Shown: positions 8,546 to 17,124 of the stretch, one piece after another
Layout of the letters: each line of letters opens with the position of its first letter
Position numbering within the stretch: position 1 is the first letter of the stretch
Origin: PSRF01 sp035457105
GTDB taxonomy: Bacteria > Acidobacteriota > Blastocatellia > Pyrinomonadales > Pyrinomonadaceae
DNA: 64,000 nucleotides
Assembly: GCA_035457105.1 (NCBI GenBank)
Contig: DATIBX010000836.1
Span: 5,488-69,487, forward strand
Direction of reading: 5' to 3'
Notes under the pieces: generated by a model
What the model was told of the DNA's origin: nothing
Databases searched by the model: none
The model's input: only the letters and a program-made list of their open reading frames with translations
Program-made: the position numbers and the translations under genes

Positions 8546-8660
8546 TTGATCACATTCAACCCGTCAGAATCTCGCAGTTGAGAAGGGTGGCAAAGCGGCA
8601 ATGTGATCAACCGCCTAGAATCCCGCAGTTGGGTGGCAGAGTCGTAATTTTTCTAGAACA
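8546..8660. repeat. Dispersed repeat (GGCAAAGCGGCAATGT type), copies 2 and 3
   Basis: Immediately after the FAH-family stop codon, the core CGCAGTTG-GGTGGCAAAGCGGCAATGTGATCAAC appears, broken here by small changes, followed by a shortened second unit (CCCGCAGTTGGGTGGCAGAG). It matches the element at 3588-3665. Both sites begin at a gene's 3' end. Confidence 0.65.
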
Positions 8661-8673
8661 CCAGCGAATCAGA

Positions 8674-8790
8674 TACCACCGGCTTCAGCCGCGTGGTCAC
8701 TCAACTTCAGCCTAACAGCAACCTTCGCATGAGCTTGGAAATGGTCGATTAGGTTGAAATTGAAGGACCATGCGGCTGAAAGCCGATGGC
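8674..8790. repeat. Imperfect inverted repeat with CGGCTTCAGCCG arms
   Basis: The left arm (about 8674-8713) contains ACCGGCTTCAGCCGC and ACTTCAGCCTAA. The right arm (about 8749-8790) contains the inverted counterparts TTAGGTTGAA and GCGGCTGAAAGCCG. The hairpin is long and imperfect and lies between the FAH gene and the next secreted-protein gene. It looks like an intergenic palindromic element, not a coding segment. Confidence 0.6.
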
Positions 8791-8872
8791 GTCGTCAAAC
8801 TGCGGTTGGCGCTTGACCTCTGTTGCGAGTTATCATCCATTCAAACAATCTAATCGAGGAGGATTCCAAAAA

Positions 8873-9583
8873 ATGCGACTTGCATTCTTTCTGTTTCTTG
8901 GACTTGTCTGCGTGTGTACTATCCCCGCGGTTAACTACTCACAGGGCGGCCAGATGGAAGCTTCTCGAACAGTTGCGGGAGGCGGCATCTCGGTACCTGG
9001 CTGGGTAGGAAAAATCGACGCTAAGGAAGAGGCTGCGGGCGCAAAACTTGAAAACGCAAAGTTAGAAAAGCAGGGTGACGGGTTGCACATCGTTACTGGA
9101 CCAGCAGTCACCTATTGGAATCCTGCAAACAAAGCGAGTGGCGACTACACAGTCAAGGCCACCTTTAAAGAGCCGAAGTACATGAATCTCAACAATCACC
9201 CGCACCCATATGGATTAATGATTGCCGGTAACGACCTGGGCACCGATCAGCAGAGCTATTTGTATTGTGCTGCTTACGGGAATGGCAATTTCATAGTGCG
9301 CGGTTTTGGTCCGGCTCCATTTCAAATGAATGGAGGCCGTGGCGCTCCAGACCCAGCCGTTAATAAGGCAGCTGGTCCAGGAGAACCCGTGACTCAAGAG
9401 ATTGCTCTGTCAGTAAAAGGTGACAAAGTGGAGTGCTCCATCAACAATAAGGTCGTCGCGAGCTACGATAAGTCGGCTCTTGTTACAGCAGGAAAGTTGA
9501 AATCGACTGACGGAATCTATGGCGTACGCTTCGCACATAACACCGAGGCAATTGTGACCGGGTTAACGATCACCAAGCATTAA
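8873..9583 (+). CDS. Secreted LamG/DUF1080-like protein
   Basis: About 236 aa from the ATG at 8873, chosen because AGGAGG lies nine bases upstream and a signal peptide (MRLAFFLFLGLVCVCTIPAV) begins there; an upstream in-frame start would bury it. The mature part reads like a concanavalin-A-like beta-sandwich (strands such as YTVKATFKEP, YGLMIAGND, VECSINNKVVASY and YGVRFAHN), as in DUF1080/3-keto-disaccharide-hydrolase or laminin-G-like secreted proteins. The role is unknown; carbohydrate or surface binding is a guess. It is not obviously part of an operon. Confidence 0.75.
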   Translation: MRLAFFLFLGLVCVCTIPAVNYSQGGQMEASRTVAGGGISVPGWVGKIDAKEEAAGAKLENAKLEKQGDGLHIVTGPAVTYWNPANKASGDYTVKATFKEPKYMNLNNHPHPYGLMIAGNDLGTDQQSYLYCAAYGNGNFIVRGFGPAPFQMNGGRGAPDPAVNKAAGPGEPVTQEIALSVKGDKVECSINNKVVASYDKSALVTAGKLKSTDGIYGVRFAHNTEAIVTGLTITKH

Positions 9584-9647
9584 GGATTGTGAACTTTCCC
9601 GTGATGAGTGCTGTACTGTTGGCATACCATTTTTTGTGGAGTCGAAG

Positions 9648-9749
9648 ACAGTACCGGGAGCGAAGCGACCGGATGGTGAACTCAACGAACCGATCAAAGG
9701 GATCCGTTAAGTTGCGTGTACCATCCGGTTGCTTCGCTCCCGGTACTGT
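9648..9749. repeat. Long near-perfect cruciform element
   Basis: Two 30-base arms (9648-9677 and 9720-9749) match at 29 of 30 positions as an inverted repeat, both carrying GGGAGCGAAGC or its complement. The 42-base loop contains a further 9-base inner pair with one mismatch (AACTCAACG with CGTTAAGTT). The element can extrude as a cruciform, or as RNA form a very stable hairpin. It separates two secreted-protein genes and could terminate the upstream one, though no clear U-run follows. Confidence 0.85.
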
Positions 9750-9889
9750 AATCATTCCTTGACACTCACGAAGGTTTGAATTTGTGACCCGTTAATGGTT
9801 AAAGAGCTAGAACGATGGTGGCAGCGGCTGTGCTTTTGCCGGATTGAATCGCCGCCAAGAGTTAATAATTGTAAGCATGGAGGCATGAG

Positions 9890-10237
9890 ATGATCCGCGT
9901 GATTACCTTGATTGTCGTTCTGTTGTGTATCAACAGTTATGCTTCGCAACAACAAGTGAGCATAAGCCGCGGGTACTTTACTGGCAGCGAGTATCTCGAG
10001 ATGACTGAGACAGAGCGACGCGCCTACGCCACTGGAGCAATTAACGGTATGTTGGTCGCCCCATTGCTCGGAGCACCTCAGGAGCGCGTCGATTGGTTGA
10101 AAAAGTGCAGCGCCAATCTTTCTGATACTGACACCGCGGCAATTCTGACAAAGTACATCAACTCACAACCGGGTCAGCTGTCGGCGAGTCTTAATGTCAT
10201 CACCTTTAATGCACTGCGTGAGGCCTGTCCCAAATAG
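9890..10237 (+). CDS. Small secreted Rap1a/Tai-like protein
   Basis: The 115-aa protein has an 18-residue signal peptide followed by a small helical domain with the pattern Y-x4-E-RRAYATGAINGM, W-x2-KC, AAILTKYIN, P, and ALREACPK. The Cys pair and the KYxxxxP...AL...CP ending resemble the Rap1a/Tai type VI immunity-protein fold, which is also found in many stand-alone periplasmic proteins. There is no T6SS gene nearby, so an immunity role is unsupported. GGAGG seven bases before the ATG supports the start. The DUF4291 gene follows after 13 bp. Confidence 0.7.
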   Translation: MIRVITLIVVLLCINSYASQQQVSISRGYFTGSEYLEMTETERRAYATGAINGMLVAPLLGAPQERVDWLKKCSANLSDTDTAAILTKYINSQPGQLSASLNVITFNALREACPK

Positions 10238-10250
10238 ATACTGCTTAAAT

Positions 10251-10841
10251 ATGCAAACACCTCAAAAGCGAGTGCTTGCTTCTTTCGATGGTGAAGGAGT
10301 TTATGTTTTCCAGGCATTCAGTCCGGAGATAGTCGAGTATGCGGTGGCCCAGGGAACTTTTGGGAAAGGATTTGGAATGGACCGGATGACCTGGATCAAG
10401 CCATCGTTTGGCTGGATGCTTCATCGCTCGGGATACGGGACCAAGCAGCGGCAAGAGGCAATCGCGCGAATCCATCTAAGACATGAGGGCTTTCTATCGA
10501 TACTCGAACAGGCAGTATCTACCAGTTACGACGCGAATCAGTTTGCGTCAGAAGGCGAATGGGCGCTGGCGTTGAAAAAGTCCGAGGTGCGCGTGCAGTG
10601 GGACCCTGATAGAGATTTATCAGATCGCAAATTGGACCATCGCGCGATTCAATTGGGCTTGAGTGGTAACACTGTACATCGCTATGTGCGTGAGTGGATT
10701 ATCGGAGTGGAAGATGTCACAGCGCTTGCACACAAGATCAAAGATGCAGTTGAGGAAGCAAGGGAATTGCCTGCGGTCTGGGAGGAAAAGGAATACCCTG
10801 TCTCGCCCGAACTCGCTCTCCGGTTAGGCTACGACACTTAA
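10251..10841 (+). CDS. DUF4291 family protein
   Basis: About 196 aa from the ATG at 10251; an upstream in-frame start at 10194 would overlap the previous gene by 44 bp and adds residues unlike the family. Conserved DUF4291 segments are visible: VYVFQAFSPEIVEYAV, RMTWIKPSFGWMLHRSGYGTK, QEAIARIHLRHEGF and VQWDPDRD. The family is cytoplasmic, widespread in bacteria and fungi, and of unknown biochemistry. It lacks a clear ribosome site of its own, which fits coupling to the gene 13 bp upstream. Confidence 0.85.
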   Translation: MQTPQKRVLASFDGEGVYVFQAFSPEIVEYAVAQGTFGKGFGMDRMTWIKPSFGWMLHRSGYGTKQRQEAIARIHLRHEGFLSILEQAVSTSYDANQFASEGEWALALKKSEVRVQWDPDRDLSDRKLDHRAIQLGLSGNTVHRYVREWIIGVEDVTALAHKIKDAVEEARELPAVWEEKEYPVSPELALRLGYDT

Positions 10842-10874
10842 TCTGACGCGAATATTAGGCTTTATCTGGGAATT

Positions 10875-10947
<73 letters not shown>

Positions 10948-10959
10948 ACATAAACGAGG

Positions 10960-10990
10960 AGAGCACGCTAACCGGCGTGCTCTTTATTAT
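10960..10990 (+). terminator. Hairpin beside tRNA-Lys
   Basis: A perfect 9-bp stem AGAGCACGC/GCGTGCTCT (10960-10968, 10975-10983) with a 6-base loop is followed on the plus strand by TTATTATTT. It lies 12 bases upstream of the minus-strand tRNA. It could stop plus-strand transcripts from the DUF4291 gene; on the minus strand it has no U-run. Confidence 0.55.
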
Positions 10991-11034
10991 TTGCGTGGCA
11001 TTCTACAAAAGATGAAGAGAATGTCCAAATGAGG

Positions 11035-11116
11035 GTCTTTGGTTTTTGGTCTTTGGACTTTGATCTTTGGCCTTTGAAGATCCGAAATCAACGTCAAAAA
11101 CCAAAAACCAAAGGCC
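11035..11116. repeat. TTTGGTC/GACCAAA heptamer array at purA 3' end
   Basis: Heptamer-like units (GTCTTTGG, TTTTTGGTC, CTTTGGAC, CTTTGGCC) run in one orientation and then invert (AAAAACCAAAAACCAAAGGCC), giving an overall hairpin. The right end reaches the purA stop codon. It is one of several such arrays in the window. Confidence 0.8.
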
Positions 11117-12435
11117 TAACTCCTCAACCAGCCTCCCAAAGCTGAGTCGTGCACTATGATTGTTTGGCTGCGTTCGGGACCGGTCGAAACCAGACCAATC
11201 TCGGTCCCGATCTGTTCGGACAAGAAATCAACGTAAGCACGGGCGGCCGGGGGCAGGGAATTCATCTCAGTCATTCCCACTGTGGAAGTCTTCCAACCAG
11301 GCAATGTCTTGTATACCGGCTCGACGCGTCGCAAGTCCTGGGAAACCGCCGGCAATGACTCGCACATGCGGCCATCTAACTTGTAGCCGACGCAAACCTT
11401 GATCTCGTCGAGCGTGTCGAGCACATCGAGCTTCGTCAAAGCTACAGAAGTAAATCCATTTATTTCGGCTGCATATCTCGTCGCAAACGCGTCGAACCAC
11501 CCGCAGCGTCGCGGACGACCTGTAGACGCACCATACTCCCGCCCACGTTCACGAATCAGCTGGCCCAATTCTTCTTCGCCTTCCAACATCTCTGTCGGAA
11601 ATGGACCTTCGCCAACGCGAGTCGTATAAGTTCGAACGATGCCCAGGACACCCGTAAGACGATGGGGAGCGAGGCCCGTTCCAATGATTGCTCCGCCTGC
11701 AATTGTGTTCGATGAAGTCACAAAGGGATAGGTGCCGTGATCCACATCAAGCAAAGTAGCCTGAGCCCCTTCAAGAAGAATCGATCGACCTTCGGTTGCC
11801 GCAACATTCAAGAAGTGTGTTGAGTCGGCGATGAATGGCGCCAGACGCTCCGTCAACGCAGCCATTTCGTCGAATATCTCATCCGCGTTCAATGGTGAGC
11901 CGCCATAGGCCTCGATAATTCGGTTTGCATCTTCGAGATTCCGCTCGATCCGCGAACGCAGGACATCCGGCACAAGTGCATCAGCAGTGCGAATTCCTCG
12001 TCGACCAGCCTTGTCTTCATATGCCGGACCAATACCGCGCAGCGTCGTTCCCACTTTTTCATTTCCAAGTCGCTCTTCACTCGTGTGATCGAGCGCCCGA
12101 TGATAAGGAAGGATCAAGTGCGCACGAGAACTGATCTTGACTCTCTCTGGAGATACCTCGATGCCTTGCTCCGTCAGCCGATCAGCTTCGACGAAGAACG
12201 CTTTTGGATCGATAACCATGCCGTTACCAAGCACACAAGTCTTTCCGCGGTGCACAATTCCGGATGGCAAGAGGTGGAGTACGAACGATTGATCGCCGAC
12301 CTGAACGGAGTGGCCGGCATTGTGGCCGCCCTGGTAACGCGCGACGATTTCGAATTGCTCGGCGAGCAGGTCGACGATTTTGCCTTTACCCTCGTCGCCC
12401 CACTGTGCGCCAATAACGGCGATGACTTTGGACAT
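11116..12435 (-). CDS. purA: Adenylosuccinate synthetase
   Basis: This 439-aa enzyme joins IMP and aspartate with GTP to give adenylosuccinate, the first committed step from IMP to AMP. The N-terminus carries the P-loop-like GAQWGDEGKGKIVD and the substrate loop GGHNAGH. Further family blocks are RGIGPAYEDK, LLEGAQATLLDVDHGTYPFVTSSN and STGRPRRCGWFD. The C-terminal region has ALTKLDVLD (guanine recognition) and the final STGPERSQTI. Length and motifs are complete. It appears monocistronic, bounded on both sides by border repeats; the 5' repeat runs to within about 40 bases of the start and no clear ribosome site is present. Confidence 0.97.
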   Translation of the reverse strand: MSKVIAVIGAQWGDEGKGKIVDLLAEQFEIVARYQGGHNAGHSVQVGDQSFVLHLLPSGIVHRGKTCVLGNGMVIDPKAFFVEADRLTEQGIEVSPERVKISSRAHLILPYHRALDHTSEERLGNEKVGTTLRGIGPAYEDKAGRRGIRTADALVPDVLRSRIERNLEDANRIIEAYGGSPLNADEIFDEMAALTERLAPFIADSTHFLNVAATEGRSILLEGAQATLLDVDHGTYPFVTSSNTIAGGAIIGTGLAPHRLTGVLGIVRTYTTRVGEGPFPTEMLEGEEELGQLIRERGREYGASTGRPRRCGWFDAFATRYAAEINGFTSVALTKLDVLDTLDEIKVCVGYKLDGRMCESLPAVSQDLRRVEPVYKTLPGWKTSTVGMTEMNSLPPAARAYVDFLSEQIGTEIGLVSTGPERSQTIIVHDSALGGWLRS

Positions 12436-12451
12436 GATGAACTTTGCACTC

Positions 12452-12511
12452 TGGTCTTGGGACTTCGGACTTCAGAAAGAATAGGTCCTATATGTCCTAT
12501 AGGTCCTATTC
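12452..12511. repeat. GGACCTATA-type and GACTTC repeats upstream of purA
   Basis: Read on the plus strand, GGTCTTGGGACTTCGGACTTC is followed by three GTCCTATA-like units (ATAGGTCCTATATGTCCTAT and so on). The same AGGACCTAT unit forms a hairpin at 37698-37778. The array lies directly upstream of the purA start. Confidence 0.7.
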
Positions 12512-12538
12512 TCAAGCCCAATTTCTCAAGCCCAAACC

Positions 12539-12949
12539 CTAAACAGCCTTTCCTAACCTGACAGGCTTCTCAATAAAGTAGTAACTACAAGTGCCTCGAA
12601 CTTCCTGAATATCTCGCTGCTCAATCGGAAACAGCCGGCATGAGTTCGGGCGGTTCTCGTAAATTCCACAAAGCGAGCTGCCGTCGGAGTTCTTCTTCAA
12701 AAATGGACATTTGAACACAAGCTCACAGCACGCGCCGCAACGATTACATTCTCCGCGACGAAGTGCCAGAGCGGCGATCACCTCGTGCTTGCGAAAATTG
12801 GTATTTACAAAACGCCGGATCTTGCCTTGGGCTTGCTTGGCGCGAAACTTTGCGGCCGTGACTTTACGCGATCGCAAACGTTGCTGGAGTCGATCCTCAA
12901 ACGAACGTTGCCTGTTAATTTTGACATTGCTCAAATTCTTCATCTTCAA
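12539..12949 (-). CDS. YkgJ-family cysteine-cluster protein
   Basis: The 136-aa protein has a basic N-terminal region (about 1-65, Lys/Arg-rich) and a C-terminal zinc/iron-cluster-like domain with C72, C75, C78 and C79 in CNRCGACCE, plus downstream Cys in KCPFL, LCGIYENRP and SCRLFPIE. This is the signature of the YkgJ/UPF0153 (CxxCxxCC) family, proposed metal or Fe-S binding proteins without an assigned reaction. It sits between purA and glgA on the minus strand; a palindromic repeat lies upstream. Confidence 0.85.
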   Translation of the reverse strand: MKMKNLSNVKINRQRSFEDRLQQRLRSRKVTAAKFRAKQAQGKIRRFVNTNFRKHEVIAALALRRGECNRCGACCELVFKCPFLKKNSDGSSLCGIYENRPNSCRLFPIEQRDIQEVRGTCSYYFIEKPVRLGKAV

Positions 12950-12977
12950 CTTGCGCGGAAAGGTGGCCCACTTTCAT

Positions 12978-13069
12978 TTCTCCGCGTTCTCTGTGTCCTC
13001 CGCGTTGTAGGAGTTCTATTAGAGCTCGAGACGCAAAGAACGCGGAGATCACGCAGAGAACACAGAGAG
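12978..13069. repeat. Inverted repeat, CTCTGTGTTCTCTGCG type
   Basis: The left arm (12978-13006, with TTCTCCGCGTTCTCTGTG) and right arm (13030-13069, with CGCAGAGAACACAGAGAG) form an imperfect hairpin upstream of the YkgJ-type gene. A related element with CTCTGTG and CACAAAGGTTG arms is at 29000-29100. It appears non-coding. Confidence 0.75.
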
Positions 13070-13179
13070 ATGCTTAGCCAAAAAGTCCTCCACGGAATCC
13101 CAAACATACGAGAGGCGCGAACTCCGGGTCCGCGCCAACAAGTCGTCAAGAAGTCAGGCGGTACTGAACTCCCTTACCT

Positions 13180-14607
13180 TTAAAACTTCGCCGTTGCCTC
13201 GTATAACTCCACGTATTTCCTGGCAGCAGCCGCCCACGAATTATCAATCCGCATGCCGTTGCGCTGAATCGTTAGCCAGATGTCGGGCCGGGAATAAAAG
13301 TAAAGGGCTTCACGAATTTTTTCAAGCAACGCATGCCCATTATAGGGCCCAAATTTGAACCCATTACCGTTTCCCGTGCGCGCATCGAACTGCTCTACAG
13401 TGTCGTCTAAACCGCCCGTAGCTCTGACAATCGGTACAGTCCCATATCGCATGCTGTACATCTGATTCAGACCACACGGCTCATACAACGAAGGCATCAA
13501 GAACATGTCAGCGCCGGCCTCGATCTGATGGGCCAGAGCCTCACCCGCGTAGCCCTTATAAATTCCCACCTGACGAGGCGCCGAATCATGCCACCACTGT
13601 AAGAAGTCTTCATATTCGCGAGCGCCACCACCCAGAGCAATGAAAAAGCAACCGCTGGCCACAATATCACGCGAGATTTGCCGAATCAGATCGTAGCCTT
13701 TTTGACCAACCAGGCGCGAAATTATGGCCAGTATTGGTCGCTGCGGATCGGGATCTAAGCCAAAGCGCTTGAGCAGATCCAGTTTGCAATCCTTTTTCCC
13801 GGTCAAATCCGCTAAGGAAAAGTTCGCCGCGATATGTGGATCAGTCTCCGGGTTCCAGATGTCATAGTCGACACCATTAGTTATTCCCGCGAGACGATCG
13901 CTGCGCGCGTGCAAGAGCCAATCGAGGCCATGGCCCTGTTCAGGAGTTTGAATCTCCCTGGCATAACGGGGACTCACCGTAGATAGCGCGTCTGCGGCAA
14001 TGATGCCTGCCTTTAAGGCCGACGCAGTGCTATTGAGCATGAAGTCACTCTTGTCTGGAGGCTCTCCAAAACCAAGCCACCATAAGTCCTTTGGGTCAAA
14101 CAACCCCTGGTAGCCAACGTTATGGAGCGAGAACAATCCTCGAGTCGCGCTAAAGAAGGGATCGTAGCGGCGGCGAGCTCGCAATTCAGTAATCGCAAAG
14201 CCACATGGCCAATCATTTCCGTGGATCACGTCCGGCGCCCAATCCAGATGTTTCAGCAATGCAAGCGAGGCACGTGAAAAGAACGCAAAGCGCACATGAT
14301 CATCAGAAAAGCCATAGACCGTCGGACGATTAAAAAAGTCGGGCGTATCCAGCAAGTAAGCTGGCGCTCCGGCGGCATCGCTCTGAAAAAACCGCACCTG
14401 ATGAACCTGGCCGCGCCACTCAACGCTGACATTTTCTATCGCCGGCCCATTGATTAGGTTTCGATCGATCTTTTGGTAGAAGGGAAGGAAAAGCCGCGCA
14501 TCTACATCGAGCTCTCTTAGAGCCTTTGGCAATGCTCCGGAAACATCAGCCAGCCCGCCAGTTTTGACGAAAGGCAGAGCTTCAGAAGTCAGGATGGCAA
14601 TACGCAT
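13180..14607 (-). CDS. glgA: Glycogen (starch) synthase
   Basis: About 475 aa. This GT5 enzyme transfers glucose from ADP-glucose to the growing alpha-1,4-glucan. The N-terminal KTGGLADV (residues 15-22) is the ADP-glucose-binding signature. A GT5 catalytic N-domain (to about 240) and a GT-B C-domain follow, with RLVGQKGYDL, PSLYEPCGLNQMYSMRYGT and TGGLDDTV. The start MRIAILTSEALPFVK at 14607 is preferred over one 13 codons upstream, because the family begins there and the upstream codons overlap the rho terminator. No other glycogen gene is in the window. Confidence 0.95.
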   Translation of the reverse strand: MRIAILTSEALPFVKTGGLADVSGALPKALRELDVDARLFLPFYQKIDRNLINGPAIENVSVEWRGQVHQVRFFQSDAAGAPAYLLDTPDFFNRPTVYGFSDDHVRFAFFSRASLALLKHLDWAPDVIHGNDWPCGFAITELRARRRYDPFFSATRGLFSLHNVGYQGLFDPKDLWWLGFGEPPDKSDFMLNSTASALKAGIIAADALSTVSPRYAREIQTPEQGHGLDWLLHARSDRLAGITNGVDYDIWNPETDPHIAANFSLADLTGKKDCKLDLLKRFGLDPDPQRPILAIISRLVGQKGYDLIRQISRDIVASGCFFIALGGGAREYEDFLQWWHDSAPRQVGIYKGYAGEALAHQIEAGADMFLMPSLYEPCGLNQMYSMRYGTVPIVRATGGLDDTVEQFDARTGNGNGFKFGPYNGHALLEKIREALYFYSRPDIWLTIQRNGMRIDNSWAAAARKYVELYEATAKF

Positions 14608-14644
14608 ATCAGCTGCAAATTGAGACGGTTCGTTCGCTGGTCGC

Positions 14645-14686
14645 AAAAAAGGCGGAAGGCCAGTTAATCACACCGTACCTTCCGCC
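14645..14686 (-). terminator. Rho-independent terminator of rho
   Basis: On the minus strand GGCGGAAGG (from 14686) pairs perfectly with CCTTCCGCC (ending 14651) across an 18-base loop and is followed by six U residues (complement of 14645-14650). It lies just past the rho stop codon and upstream of the preferred glgA start. Confidence 0.85.
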
Positions 14687-14698
14687 TGTTGAATTTTT

Positions 14699-16081
14699 CT
14701 AGCTTTGCATCGACGCGAGGAACTCGGCGTTGGATTTTGTCTTCTCCAGACGCTCGAGCACGACTTCCATCTGCTCAACTGGTGAAAGAGGATTGAGAAC
14801 TCTTCTCATCACCCAGATTCGATTTAAGTCTTCCTTACTGATGAGCAACTCTTCTTTTCGCGTTCCCGAGCGTTGCAAATCGATAGCGGGGAACAAGCGT
14901 TTGTCGCTCAACCGTCGGTCGAGATGAATTTCAGAGTTACCGGTTCCCTTGAACTCTTCAAAGATCACATCGTCCATGCGCGAGCCGGTATCAATCAGCG
15001 CGGTTGCGATAATTGTCAGGCTGCCACCTTCTTCGATGTTTCGCGCGGCACCAAAGAATCTCTTTGGTCGCTGCAGAGCGTTGGAATCGATACCGCCTGA
15101 GAGAATCTTGCCGCTCGGTGGCACGACTGCGTTGTGCGCACGAGCCAGACGCGTGATGGAATCGAGCAGAATAACGACGTCTCGCTTGTGTTCCACCAGA
15201 CGCTTGGCCTTCTCGATTACCATGTCGGCAACCTGGACGTGACGTGTCGGTGGCTCGTCGAAGGTTGACGAAATGACTTCACCATTGACGGAGCGTTGCA
15301 TGTCGGTAACTTCTTCAGGTCGCTCGTCGATTAGCAGGACGATGAGTGTGACTTCCGGATGATTCTGGGTCACCGAATTAGCGATCGTCTGCAGCAACAT
15401 CGTCTTACCAGTACGAGGTGGCGCCACGATTAAGCCACGCTGTCCTTTGCCTAAGGGCGTCACCAGGTCGATAACGCGAGCGGACAGGTTTTCGTTTGAC
15501 GTCTCCATCTTCAGTTGCTCTTCTGGATAGAGCGGCGTCAAGTTGTCGAAGAAGACTTTTTCTCTCGCCTGATCTGGAGACTCGAAGTTGATAGCTTCAA
15601 CTTTAATTAAAGCGAAGTATCTCTCACCTTCTTTGGGCGGCCGTATTTGGCCGCTGACGGTATCGCCGGTGCGCAGGTCGAACTTCCTGATTTGCGATGG
15701 CGAAACATAGATATCATCCGGGCCTGGCAGATAGTTGTATTCGGGGGCTCGCAAGAAACCGAAGCCATCGGGCAAGGTTTCGAGTACGCCCTCGGAAAAG
15801 ATCAGACCGCTTTTTTCGGTCTGCGCCGCCAATACTTTGAAGATCAGCTCCTGCTTGCGCATGCCGGTCGCGCCTGGTACGTCCATGCTTTTAGCGATCT
15901 GCGTGAGCTTGGATATGGACATCTCTTTGAGATCCGCCAGGTTGTGAAAGCCTTCATTCTTGCCTTCGCGTCCCTCTCTGGTTTCTCTCTCGGGAGCTTC
16001 CGCGGTTGCTACGGTGCCGCCATCTTCAGCGTTGGCGTCGTTGTTCGCGCTTGATGCGCGTGAACGTGTTCGTTGTGACAT
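14699..16081 (-). CDS. rho: Transcription termination factor Rho
   Basis: About 460 aa. This hexameric RNA-dependent ATPase/helicase terminates transcription at unstructured C-rich RNA. A charged N-terminal extension (about 1-45, low complexity) precedes the Rho N-domain helices (LKEMSISKLTQIAKSMDVPG), the cold-shock-like RNA-binding domain (GFGFLRAPEYNYLPGPDDIYVS) and the RecA-like motor with Walker A PPRTGKTML, Walker B VILLDSITRLAR and the R-loop. The start MSQRTRSRASS at 16081 is preferred to an upstream in-frame methionine. The leader of about 350 bp before the start could host autoregulation, as known for rho in other bacteria, but this is only inferred. Confidence 0.96.
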   Translation of the reverse strand: MSQRTRSRASSANNDANAEDGGTVATAEAPERETREGREGKNEGFHNLADLKEMSISKLTQIAKSMDVPGATGMRKQELIFKVLAAQTEKSGLIFSEGVLETLPDGFGFLRAPEYNYLPGPDDIYVSPSQIRKFDLRTGDTVSGQIRPPKEGERYFALIKVEAINFESPDQAREKVFFDNLTPLYPEEQLKMETSNENLSARVIDLVTPLGKGQRGLIVAPPRTGKTMLLQTIANSVTQNHPEVTLIVLLIDERPEEVTDMQRSVNGEVISSTFDEPPTRHVQVADMVIEKAKRLVEHKRDVVILLDSITRLARAHNAVVPPSGKILSGGIDSNALQRPKRFFGAARNIEEGGSLTIIATALIDTGSRMDDVIFEEFKGTGNSEIHLDRRLSDKRLFPAIDLQRSGTRKEELLISKEDLNRIWVMRRVLNPLSPVEQMEVVLERLEKTKSNAEFLASMQS

Positions 16082-16432
16082 GTCAGTTGTTCTCTTGCGA
16101 TTTCGTTTGCCGCCTAACTGGCGGCTTATCAATTACCTGAGCGTTGGAAGTGAACGATCGTGCGGTTAGAGCGACAAGATACGAGCAGCGAGGCGCTACT
16201 CAAATCACTCGCGAGGTGTTAAGAAAGATTCTCCTCAATGTGTTGTTCAATTATTTCAATTCGCGTGGGCAGCGATCTCAATTACGATTTGGATGCCACC
16301 TGCTCCACACGCGTGGCCCACAAAAAACAAGATTGACCTTCGGGGGCTATGAGATTGTACGGTTTGCCGACTTGTGTACTGAATACTAGCTTACTCGTCT
16401 CTGCCGCGCAAACTGTGAAACAGGTTTGAGTG
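16082..16432. other. 351-bp leader region upstream of rho
   Basis: Between engB and rho on the minus strand. A 6-bp G+C-only hairpin (GCCGCC/GGCGGC, 16109-16125, 5-base loop) lies 28 bases before the rho start and could influence initiation or autoregulation. I see no credible ORF, terminator or repeat elsewhere in the stretch. Confidence 0.45.
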
Positions 16433-17008
16433 TCACGCAATTGCGCTTTTTATTGCACGCCAAAGTTGATCACGGCCGCTAGCGGTTTTGGCGGAATATG
16501 CCATTACACCGTTGTGATTGAGCACGCGTGCGATGTGCTCAAGATTTTTTCTCAGTTCGTTGTTAGAAAGCTTATCGGATTTAGTGGCAACTATAATTCG
16601 GGGCTTATCGTTGTGGCCAAGCCACTCGTGAAGTTGCAAATCCTGTTTTGTGGGTTCGTGGCGCGAATCTACGATATGAATTGATAGCACAAGCTGACCG
16701 CGGTTGGCAAGATAACTGGTGACCATCTCGCCCCAGCCTGCTCGCAACGTTTGCGGCACACGGGCATACCCAAACCCAGGTAAATCGACAAATCTAAACT
16801 GTTTATTGATTTCAAAGAAATTTAGAGACTGGGTTCGCCCGGGTGTGGAGGATGTCCGCGCCAGTCCCTTAACCCCAAGCAACGAGTTCATCAGGCTTGA
16901 TTTCCCGACATTTGAACGCCCCAGAAAAGCTATTTCCGGCATTCGATCCTTTGGCCAATCGCTTTCGGCGAAGGCACTTTTTAGAAATTCCGCACTCGTT
17001 ACCTTCAT
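16433..17008 (-). CDS. engB: Ribosome biogenesis GTPase YsxC/EngB
   Basis: The 191-aa protein is a TrmE-Era-EngA-EngB-type GTPase needed for large-subunit assembly. G1 is GRSNVGKSS, G2 lies in GRTQSLNF, G3 is DLPGFG, G4 is TKSDK and G5 is SAKT. The length is typical. The gene lies downstream of the tig-clpP-clpX-lon run, an order seen in many bacteria. A 148-aa unknown gene separates it from lon. Confidence 0.95.
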   Translation of the reverse strand: MKVTSAEFLKSAFAESDWPKDRMPEIAFLGRSNVGKSSLMNSLLGVKGLARTSSTPGRTQSLNFFEINKQFRFVDLPGFGYARVPQTLRAGWGEMVTSYLANRGQLVLSIHIVDSRHEPTKQDLQLHEWLGHNDKPRIIVATKSDKLSNNELRKNLEHIARVLNHNGVMAYSAKTASGRDQLWRAIKSAIA

Positions 17009-17124
17009 CAGAAACGCTCTGTTGCTATGGAAAGCTTTATTTAAAGGGCTTGAAAGTCAGGGTTGACGGTGTCGGCCAACCCTAACTCCGAAAGACTTCA
17101 GGCGGGGAAAACCTACAGGAATGA

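Noticed and set aside
9890..10841. Rap1a-like and DUF4291 genes as a type VI effector-immunity pair
   Set aside because: No T6SS component or toxin domain nearby, and DUF4291 is not a known effector; the resemblance of the small protein to Rap1a is at fold level only.
16144..16389. 81-codon plus-strand frame upstream of rho
   Set aside because: Antiparallel to the rho leader, no ribosome site and no recognisable protein features.
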